Assembly (NCBI GenBank): GCA_018065365.1
Contig: JAGHTH010000056.1
Coordinates: 1 to 7,986 of the forward strand
Source of the DNA: Candidatus Coliplasma caballi
GTDB taxonomy: Bacteria; Bacillota; Clostridia; Oscillospirales; CAG-382
DNA: 7,986 bases
Direction: 5' to 3'
Shown: in pieces, positions 1-5,801 of the stretch
Position numbering within the stretch: position 1 is the first letter of the stretch
How the letters are laid out: each line of letters begins with the position of its first letter
Notes under the pieces: generated by a model
Seen by the model: the letters and a program-made list of their open reading frames with translations, nothing else
The model's database searches: none
What the model was told of the DNA's origin: nothing
Made by a program: the position numbers and the translations under genes

Positions 1-954
1 ATACCGAGATCGGTACGACACGATCCGCCGGAATCAACGGATGCCTGCCGCGCACGATACAGATGCGGGAAGAATTCATTTTCGGCCTCGTTCCGCGGAT
101 CACGGAAGAAAACGAAGCCCTCGCAAAAATCACGTCCAGATCGGTCAACGCCTGATGATCCACGCGGATGACCGTCGATTTTTCGGCAACGGACATCGAA
201 AGTTCCAGAAGAATCTTCTCGATTTCCTCTTTTTCCTGTCCCATCAGATCACGGAGTCGATTGTTCGCCTCCACGACGCCGGCCGGCTCCACGAACAACG
301 TCGCGCCCGATGCCGAGGAATCGTGAACGATGCCTTTGATCTCGTTTTTGTCCGACGCTTTGACGGGAACGACGAACCGTCCCGACCGCTGCGTAACGAT
401 CGGTTCCTGCAAATGTTTCTGCATCGGGCCGGAAATAATACGGTTCAATACTTCGCGGACATCAGTTTCCGCCTTTTTGATCGCACGTCTGATTCGGTAC
501 AGATTGTCAGAAGCGTCGTCTGCAATCATGTCCTCTGCGATGATGATTCGCTCGATCTCGTTCGCGAGCGTCTTTTCCTCAATCAAAGCGGAGAAATACG
601 GATATAACGCGTTAAACTCCTTGTTTTCCGCATACTGTCTGACGGCAATGGCAGTCTTTAACAGCCGCGCGACCGAAAGCAGTTCCGGCGGTGTCAGGAT
701 CGCGCCTTTGACGCTTCTGTCCACGGCGTCTCCGACGTCGGTCGTCCCGGACAGCGGCGGCGCGCCTTTATACGTCAGAAGTTCAGCGCCTCCGTGGTTT
801 CGTCCAGCAGACGTTCCACGACCACACGGTCTTCTGACGGAACCGTCCCGAGAATCTTTTTCTTTCCGCCCTCCGTATAGGCACAAGCGGAAGCGTTCTC
901 AAGAACCTTATCGAATTCAAGGACGGTACGTCCTCTTTCAAAACCTTTCATCAT
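1..954 (-). CDS. mutS2: MutS2 family protein, 5' part, broken by an apparent frameshift and cut by the window edge
   Basis: MutS2 is a MutS-like ATPase; family members suppress homologous recombination and, in Bacillus, help rescue collided ribosomes. The ATG at 954-952 overlaps the recO stop (ATGA); a second ATG follows directly at 951. The first frame gives 59 residues resembling the MutS2 N terminus (MKGFERGRTVLEFDKVL..., then DETTEAL) and stops at TGA 777-775. From the CTG at 778 another frame reads on as MutS2: LTYKGAPPLSG, then RSGRFVVPVK, IVHDSSASGATLFVEP and RGRHPLI near the left edge, with no further stop. Joined, the two pieces match the spacing of Bacillus MutS2 (EA to RG/KG, ten residues), implying a single missing base. 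The visible part covers the N-terminal and core/lever region; the Walker ATPase and C-terminal Smr nuclease domains would lie outside the window. Family identity is firm. Whether the gene is really broken or the base is a sequence error cannot be decided here. Confidence 0.9.
775..784 (-). other. Apparent frameshift site in mutS2
   Basis: On the minus strand the codons read CTG AAC TTC TGA. The family-conserved sequence resumes at the CTG that begins on the last base of TTC, so continuity needs one inserted base or a -1 shift. The local bases G AAC TTC do not form a canonical X XXY YYZ slippery heptamer, and the shift has the wrong sign for an RF2-type +1 event. Recoding is therefore unlikely; a sequencing/assembly deletion or a true mutation is more likely. 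Confidence 0.85.
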
Positions 955-1730
955 GTATGATCCCGTTCTGTCGTTACTAAAGACTTTTTGTAGAAATCCA
1001 ACGTTTTCATCTGCTTTTCAACGCGAAGGAGCAGATATTCTTCGCAGAGTTTTGCCATTTCCGAGAGCGCCGGTTCATCCAAACGGAACAAGAAAACCTT
1101 GTTCACGGGAACGGTCAGAATATGCTTCAGCGCGGCGTACGCGGCATCCGAAACGGACGCGCGGCGGGAAAAGCCCTCTGCGGGATTGTCGCACCCCGCG
1201 CAAAACAAATACCCGTCGGTCAGTTCAAACGTCCGGCGTTTCATTTCATCGCAGGGCGTTCCGCAGATCGGGCATTCCGAGAAATCGGGTTCGTAGCCGA
1301 TCAAAGCGGCAAGGCGGAACTCAAACGCGGCCTTGATGATCTGTAGATCCGTAACGTGCTTTTCAGCAGCGTAGAGCGCGTTCAGCAAAAGCCGCAGGAT
1401 CTCGGTACCCTCGTCGCCTCCGACGGAGACGGAAGACGCGACCTCGCAGAGATAACAGCCGAGCGCAAACGCCGTTACGTCCTCGCGGATCTCATAGAAA
1501 TCCTCCCGCAAAACAGACTCCTGAAGCGTGAAGCGTCCTTCTTTCTCGTATAAAAGCAGATCGGAAAACGCAAACAACTGCGCGGAACGCAGATTTGCCG
1601 AAGAAAGTTTTCGCACACCGGGCGCCTTGACCGTGATGGTACCCATCGTTTCGGTCAATATCGTCAAAAGTTTGTCGCTTTCTCCCGTGGCGATTTCACG
1701 CACCACGATGCCTTTGATCTTATGACGCAT
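951..1730 (-). CDS. recO: DNA repair protein RecO (recombination mediator)
   Basis: RecO works in the cytoplasm in the RecFOR pathway, annealing single strands and helping load RecA onto SSB-coated DNA. The 259-residue product has family length. Residues 1-80 form the N-terminal OB-fold region, opening with the typical KGIVVREIATGESDKLLTIL, where GESDK matches the family's G(E)xDK motif. The middle is helical, and a zinc-binding site is visible as C153-xx-C156 and C177-xx-C180, with an extra C160. The ATG at 1730 is supported by an AAAGGG purine tract about 8-13 nt upstream and by the N-terminal family match. It starts 23 nt after the era stop, and its own TGA overlaps the mutS2 ATG (ATGA), so mutS2 translation is probably coupled to it. 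Era followed by RecO is a common Firmicutes arrangement. No odd residues or breaks were seen. Confidence 0.95.
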   Translation of the reverse strand: MRHKIKGIVVREIATGESDKLLTILTETMGTITVKAPGVRKLSSANLRSAQLFAFSDLLLYEKEGRFTLQESVLREDFYEIREDVTAFALGCYLCEVASSVSVGGDEGTEILRLLLNALYAAEKHVTDLQIIKAAFEFRLAALIGYEPDFSECPICGTPCDEMKRRTFELTDGYLFCAGCDNPAEGFSRRASVSDAAYAALKHILTVPVNKVFLFRLDEPALSEMAKLCEEYLLLRVEKQMKTLDFYKKSLVTTERDHT

Positions 1731-1753
1731 ATCGCATCCCTTTCGTCATTTGG

Positions 1754-2641
1754 TCAGTCTTCGTCTTTGAAGCCGAAATTCGCAAGCAAACCCGGGCGGT
1801 CGCGCCAATTCTCTTTGACCTTTACCCAAAGGTCAAGATACACGCGTACGCCGAAGATCTGCTCCGCTTCCTCGCGGGCGTAAGTGCCGATCTTTTTGAG
1901 CATTTCTCCGTTTTTGCCGATGATGATTTTCTTGTGCGCTTCACGCTCACAATAGAGTTCGGCGCGGACGGTCAAAACGTCTTTTTTCTCTTTGTATTCC
2001 TCAATCCCGACGGCAATCCCGTGCGGAACTTCGTCGCTCAGCAAACGAAGCGCCTTTTCGCGAATGATCTCGGCAAAAATCTGCCGCTCCGGCTGGTCGG
2101 TGAACTCATCGTCCGGGAAGAAATGCACGCTCTCGGTCATGAACGGTTCGAGTTCGTGGAAAATCCCGTCGAGCCCGTCTCCCTTTTCGGCGGAAATCGG
2201 AATGAGCGCGTCAAAGCGGAACTGTTCCGAAAGCGAAACGATCTGCTTCGCAAGTTTTCCCTTGTCCACGCGATCCACTTTGTTGATGACCAGAAGCAGC
2301 GGAACTTTCGATGAGGAATAATGTTCAAGCGACGCCTGTTCGGTCGGATTCAGTTCGGAACACGCCTCGATCATAAACAGGATCACGTCCGAATCGTTCG
2401 CGGCGTTTCCCGCCTGCTTCATCATGAATTCACCCAAAAGCGTTTTCGGGCGATGCAGACCGGGCGTATCAATAAAGACGTACTGATCCTCGCCTTTGGT
2501 CAGAATCCCGGTAATACGCGTACGGGTGGTTTGCGGTTTGCGTGATACGATGGCGACTTTCTCGCCGAGCAGGGCGTTCAAAAGCGTCGATTTTCCGACG
2601 TTCGGTTTGCCCGTAATGGTAATAAATGCGGTTCTCGTCAT
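1754..2641 (-). CDS. era: GTPase Era
   Basis: Era is an essential GTPase that binds the 3' end of 16S rRNA and assists 30S subunit maturation. The 295-residue product has family length and all motifs: G1 GKPNVGKS (11-18), the G2 segment KPQTTRTR (35-42), G3 DTPG (58-61), G4 NKVD (120-123) and G5 SAEK (150-153). The C-terminal KH domain carries the RNA-binding loop GKNG (242-245), and the protein ends in the typical NWRDRPGLL...FGF. The ATG at 2641 has a GGAG Shine-Dalgarno 8 nt upstream that lies directly on the ybeY stop; the gap to ybeY is only 12 nt. Era and YbeY act on the same 16S rRNA end and are known partners in other bacteria, so the adjacency fits their function. In Bacillus, dgkA and cdd sit between ybeY and era; they are absent here. 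Confidence 0.97.
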   Translation of the reverse strand: MTRTAFITITGKPNVGKSTLLNALLGEKVAIVSRKPQTTRTRITGILTKGEDQYVFIDTPGLHRPKTLLGEFMMKQAGNAANDSDVILFMIEACSELNPTEQASLEHYSSSKVPLLLVINKVDRVDKGKLAKQIVSLSEQFRFDALIPISAEKGDGLDGIFHELEPFMTESVHFFPDDEFTDQPERQIFAEIIREKALRLLSDEVPHGIAVGIEEYKEKKDVLTVRAELYCEREAHKKIIIGKNGEMLKKIGTYAREEAEQIFGVRVYLDLWVKVKENWRDRPGLLANFGFKDED

Positions 2642-2653
2642 ATCTGTTCTCCG

Positions 2654-3103
2654 TCAGCGATCGATCCCGAGAGAATGCAGAATCTCCCGTTGCAGCGCTT
2701 CCATTTCTTCTCTTTCTTCGTCCGTTTCGTGATCATAACCGAGTAAATGCAGGGCGGAATGTGCCGCCAGAAAGCAAAGTTCGCGTTTGAGCGAATGCCC
2801 GTATTCAACCGCCTGTCTTCTCGCGGTCTCCTCGGAGATCACGATGCTTCCGAGCGAAACCCACACGTCCGGAAAATCGAATTCCAGCATCGGAAACGAC
2901 AAAACGTCGGTCGGACGATCTACGCCGCGGTATTCTTTGTTCAGTCCGTGGATCGTTTCGTCGCCGCAGATCGTCAGATCGACCTGAAAACGATGCTCGG
3001 GGTATTCGCGCTCCACACAGGTGCGGATCACTTTTTTCATCAGCGGAAGATACGTTTTCGGGATCGGATGGTTTTCTTCCTGTTCCACAAGAAATCGGAT
3101 CAT
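2654..3103 (-). CDS. ybeY: Endoribonuclease YbeY (16S rRNA maturation factor)
   Basis: YbeY is a zinc-dependent single-strand endoribonuclease involved in 16S rRNA 3' end maturation and ribosome quality control. The 149-residue product matches the family's length. The metal site is visible near the C terminus as H115-xxx-H119-xxxxx-H125 within HSALHLLGYDH; serine at 116 replaces the glycine of the Escherichia coli motif, a variant I recall as common in Firmicutes. Upstream, NKEYRGVDRPTDVLSFP (55-71) is the second family signature, followed by LGSIVIS. The ATG at 3103 overlaps the phoH stop codon (ATGA) and has a strong GAGGAG Shine-Dalgarno about 8 nt upstream inside the end of phoH, so the two genes are likely translationally coupled. 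The phoH-ybeY pairing is widespread and the two proteins are thought to act together in RNA metabolism. Confidence 0.96.
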   Translation of the reverse strand: MIRFLVEQEENHPIPKTYLPLMKKVIRTCVEREYPEHRFQVDLTICGDETIHGLNKEYRGVDRPTDVLSFPMLEFDFPDVWVSLGSIVISEETARRQAVEYGHSLKRELCFLAAHSALHLLGYDHETDEEREEMEALQREILHSLGIDR

Positions 3104-4077
3104 TGTTTTTCTCCTCTGCGTTCTGTCTTTTCGTATGCCTGAATGATCTTCTGCACCAGCGGATGCCGTACGACGTCCTGTCTGGAGAAACGAAAAATCT
3201 CAATGTCTTTGATTCCCTGCAGAATATCGATCGCTTCGACCAGACCGCTTTTGCAGGGACGCGGAAGGTCGATCTGCGTAACGTCGCCGGTTACGACGGC
3301 TTTGCTGTTGGTACCGAGACGCGTCAAAAACATTTTCATTTGTTCGGGCGTGGTATTCTGCGCCTCGTCGAGAATGATAAAGGCGTCGTCCAACGTTCTG
3401 CCGCGCATATAGGCGAGCGGACAAACTTCCAGAATGCCTTTCTCGGCAAACCTCGCCGTTCCCTCTCCGCCGAGCATTTCGCCCAGCGCGTCGTAAAGCG
3501 GGCGAAGATAGGGATCGATCTTGCTCTGCAGATCGCCCGGAAGAAAGCCGAGTTTTTCTCCGGCTTCCACGGCAGGACGTGTCAGAATGATGCGGGAAAC
3601 CTGTTTCTGACGCAGGGCGTTGACCGCCATCGCGACGGCAAGGAACGTTTTGCCCGTTCCGGCAGGTCCCACGCCGAACACGACGGTGTTGCCGCGGATC
3701 GCGTCAACGTATCGGCGCTGACCGACCGTTCTCGCCTTGACCGGCTTCCCTTTCCCCGTCAGGCAAATGCAATCGTTATACACGGAAGAAAGTTCTTCCA
3801 ACTTCCCTTCCTGCACCATCGTTACGACGTAACGGACGCTGTTCTGATCCAACGCGGAAGAAAGCGAGGCGATCTTCTGTAATTGACGGATGCAATCCGA
3901 TGCCTGCTTTACTTCCTGTTCGGTATCTCCCTGAACGGTCAAACCGCCGTCCCGGCACTGAGTCGTAACCGAGAACGCGTCTTCGATCACGGACAGATTG
4001 GAGTCCAGCGTACCGTATAATTGAGACAGAAAATCGACCGACAGTTCGCTGATCGTATTCGCAAAATTCCCTGCCAT
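3100..4077 (-). CDS. phoH: PhoH-like ATPase (PhoH/PhoL family)
   Basis: This is a cytoplasmic P-loop ATPase of the PhoH family, linked to RNA metabolism and ribosome maturation together with YbeY. Numbered from the chosen start (325 residues), it has Walker A GPAGTGKT (137-144), RPAVEAGEKLGFLPGD (167-182), Walker B FIILDEAQN (233-241), GDVTQIDLP (263-271) and the closing FSRQDVVRHPLVQKII, all diagnostic. The frame also stays open to a TTG at 4131, but that codon falls at the predicted transcription start and has no ribosome-binding site. I therefore prefer the ATG at 4077, which leaves a leader of about 50 nt with purine-rich AAAGGG and CGGAA tracts upstream. It is the first gene of the operon, driven by the promoter at 4137-4165, and overlaps ybeY by 4 nt. 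The N-terminal 100 residues are less conserved. phoH here denotes the family, not proof of phosphate control. Confidence 0.94.
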   Translation of the reverse strand: MAGNFANTISELSVDFLSQLYGTLDSNLSVIEDAFSVTTQCRDGGLTVQGDTEQEVKQASDCIRQLQKIASLSSALDQNSVRYVVTMVQEGKLEELSSVYNDCICLTGKGKPVKARTVGQRRYVDAIRGNTVVFGVGPAGTGKTFLAVAMAVNALRQKQVSRIILTRPAVEAGEKLGFLPGDLQSKIDPYLRPLYDALGEMLGGEGTARFAEKGILEVCPLAYMRGRTLDDAFIILDEAQNTTPEQMKMFLTRLGTNSKAVVTGDVTQIDLPRPCKSGLVEAIDILQGIKDIEIFRFSRQDVVRHPLVQKIIQAYEKTERRGEKQ

Positions 4078-4136
4078 AGTGTTCCGTTCGCCCTTTCCTT
4101 TGTTCAATCGTTTCAAAATACAATCTTGCAATTTGG

Positions 4137-4165
4137 ATTATATCACGAAATTCTGTTTTTGTCAA
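4137..4165 (-). promoter_or_regulatory. Sigma-A type promoter of the phoH-ybeY-era-recO-mutS2 operon
   Basis: Read on the minus strand, TTGACA (4165-4160) is followed by a 17-nt spacer and TATAAT (4142-4137), with a TG one base before the -10 box (extended -10). Both hexamers match the consensus exactly. Transcription should start near 4130, giving a leader of about 50 nt before the phoH ATG at 4077. No transcript evidence is available. Confidence 0.85.
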
Positions 4166-4171
4166 ATAAAC

Positions 4172-4198
4172 TATCATTATTTTCTTGACGAAATGATA
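4172..4198. promoter_or_regulatory. Inverted repeat between divergent promoters, possible operator
   Basis: TATCATT (4172-4178) and AATGATA (4192-4198) are perfect 7-bp inverted arms separated by 13 bp. The repeat overlaps the plus-strand -35 box (4185-4190) and lies 6 bp from the minus-strand -35 box. Its position suits a regulator, but the region is AT-rich, so chance is a real possibility. Confidence 0.3.
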
Positions 4199-4213
4199 TT
4201 TTTGTGGTATTCT
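4185..4213 (+). promoter_or_regulatory. Sigma-A type promoter of the lipoprotein gene pair
   Basis: TTGACG (4185-4190), a 17-nt spacer and TATTCT (4208-4213) with a TG one base before it (extended -10). The -35 matches at five of six positions; the -10 is weaker. Start of transcription is expected near 4220, leaving a leader of about 37 nt rich in A. TACAAT at 4214-4219 is an alternative -10 but the spacing to the -35 is then too long. Confidence 0.65.
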
Positions 4214-4256
4214 TACAATAAGAAAAGAAAAATATAAAAAAGGAGTCGTCATTTTT

Positions 4257-5783
4257 ATGAAAAAACTGACACGAATGCTCTGTCTGCTTCTCGCGCTGAT
4301 CCTTTGCATCTTTGCAGTCGCCTGCGGCGAAACGGAAGAGAGCAACACCTCTGAAACTTCCGAGTCGGGCTCGACCGAAAGTTCCGAGGAAGAATTTGTT
4401 CTGTTCTCCAATCTTCCTGCCAAGGACTACAAAGGCGCGCCCTGCACGTTCCTGGTCGTAGGCGATTTCATGTCCACCTACATGTCTGAGGAGATCTGTC
4501 CGCAGGAAACGTCGTACGACGGCTTGAAAGTTGCCGTTGCGGAACGTAACGACCTCATCGGCGAGCGTTTCGGCGTTACCATTGAAGAAGTCCGTACCGA
4601 GAACAACGGCGATATGCTTTCCCGTCTGCGCAACGGTCTGCAGACCGGTATCAGCGAATGCGATATCGCAATGCCCTACATGAGCGACGCCGCGACGCTG
4701 GCACTTGAAAATTGCTTCTTCAACCTCAAAGAGATGGAAAACATGCACCTTGACCAGTTCTATTATGACCAGAGCTCCGTCAGGGACTTCTCCGTCAACG
4801 ACAAGCTGTTCTTCGTTACAGGCGACGCTTCCCTGCTTTCGTTTGCCTGCACGCACGCCCTCGTTTTCAACAAGTATATGATCGTGGACTACGATCTGGA
4901 GAATCCTTACGAACTCGTTGAAAACAAGACTTGGACGATCGACAAGCTGCGCGAAATGGCTAAGAAAGTTACTTCCGACACCGACGGCACGGCGGGTATG
5001 GGTTATATGGATACCTACGGTTTCCTTGTCAACCAGAACTTTGCCGCAAGTATGTTCGTCGGTGCAGGCCAGCGCTTTACCCGTAAGAATGAAAAAGATG
5101 AGCCCGAGATCGCAATGGGCGGCGAAGCTTCCGCGAACGTATTCGAAAAGATCTTCGAACTCATCAACGACAGCACGGCTTCCGGTAAGATCGACGGTTC
5201 GAGCGATTACCTCACTTCCGCAACCACGGCAGGAAAGAACGTCTGGACCGCGGCAACCGAGTCCGTCGCAAACAAACGCGCGCTGTTCCGTGCAATGGCG
5301 GTCATCGACATTCTCGACCTCGGACAGTACGAATGCAGTTTCGGCGTGCTTCCTACCCCGAAGCTCGACGATGCACAGGAAGAATACTATTCCCGCGTTT
5401 CCACGATCTACGCGTCCTGCTTCGCGATCCCGACGAACGTTCCGGATCCCGAAATGTCCTCGATCATCATCGACGCGATCTGCCAGGCATCTACGAATAC
5501 CACCAAGCACGCGTACTTTGACGTCATCATGAAGGAACGTAAGATCCAGGATACCGAGAGCGAAGAAATGCTCGAACTGATCTTTGATTCCCGCGTCTAC
5601 GACCTCGCTTCCATCTACAACTGGGGCGGAACGAACGAAGGCGATTCGGGTTCGATCACCGGCTTTATGAACACCATCGCGTTCTCCGGCACGAACACCT
5701 ACACTTCCACCTGGGAATCGATCAAAGGCACCGTCGAGGCATCTCTGGAAGAAACGATCGCCGCTTACCGTTCTCTGAAATAA
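4257..5783 (+). CDS. Solute-binding lipoprotein, family 1 (sugar-type) like, first of a tandem pair
   Basis: A 508-residue exported lipoprotein: residues 1-22 are a basic-then-hydrophobic signal peptide (MKKLTRMLCLLL...) ending in a lipobox AVAC with the lipidated cysteine at 23. A Ser/Thr/Glu-rich linker follows to about 46, then a globular domain. Segments resembling family 1 extracellular solute-binding proteins include THALVFNK, WTIDKLREMAKK (from W226), GAGQRF and FGVLPTP (362-368). The likely role is binding a solute, perhaps an oligosaccharide, at the outer membrane face for an ABC importer, but the substrate is unknown and no permease or ATPase is present in the window. AGGAG at 4241-4245 sits 11 nt before the ATG. 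It is the first gene of a two-gene operon; the next gene is a paralogue with close to 60% identity in a hand count of the first 80 mature positions. Use of AAC and TTC codons is heavier than in the neighbouring phoH. Family assignment is by motif resemblance only. Confidence 0.85.
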   Translation: MKKLTRMLCLLLALILCIFAVACGETEESNTSETSESGSTESSEEEFVLFSNLPAKDYKGAPCTFLVVGDFMSTYMSEEICPQETSYDGLKVAVAERNDLIGERFGVTIEEVRTENNGDMLSRLRNGLQTGISECDIAMPYMSDAATLALENCFFNLKEMENMHLDQFYYDQSSVRDFSVNDKLFFVTGDASLLSFACTHALVFNKYMIVDYDLENPYELVENKTWTIDKLREMAKKVTSDTDGTAGMGYMDTYGFLVNQNFAASMFVGAGQRFTRKNEKDEPEIAMGGEASANVFEKIFELINDSTASGKIDGSSDYLTSATTAGKNVWTAATESVANKRALFRAMAVIDILDLGQYECSFGVLPTPKLDDAQEEYYSRVSTIYASCFAIPTNVPDPEMSSIIIDAICQASTNTTKHAYFDVIMKERKIQDTESEEMLELIFDSRVYDLASIYNWGGTNEGDSGSITGFMNTIAFSGTNTYTSTWESIKGTVEASLEETIAAYRSLK

Positions 5784-5801
5784 TCGGAGGATCCCGGCAC
5801 T

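Noticed and set aside
775..784. Programmed frameshifting as the reason for the mutS2 frame change.
   Set aside because: A -1 shift at TTC would give the right protein, but the slip-site sequence G AAC TTC lacks the X XXY YYZ pattern, and MutS2 is not a gene known for recoding.
41..980. Plus-strand open frames of 188 and 216 codons opposite mutS2.
   Set aside because: The minus strand carries clear MutS2 sequence throughout this stretch; the plus-strand products show no recognisable domain and no Shine-Dalgarno site.
3103..3882. A 259-codon plus-strand open frame opposite phoH.
   Set aside because: It is antisense to a gene with complete Walker A and B motifs and has no recognisable features of its own.
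3100..4131. A longer phoH product starting at TTG 4131 (343 residues).
   Set aside because: The TTG lies at the predicted transcription start of the consensus promoter and has no ribosome-binding site; the ATG at 4077 fits better.
4214..4219. TACAAT as the -10 box of the lipoprotein promoter.
   Set aside because: The distance to TTGACG would be 23 nt; TATTCT at 4208-4213 gives 17 nt and an extended -10 TG.
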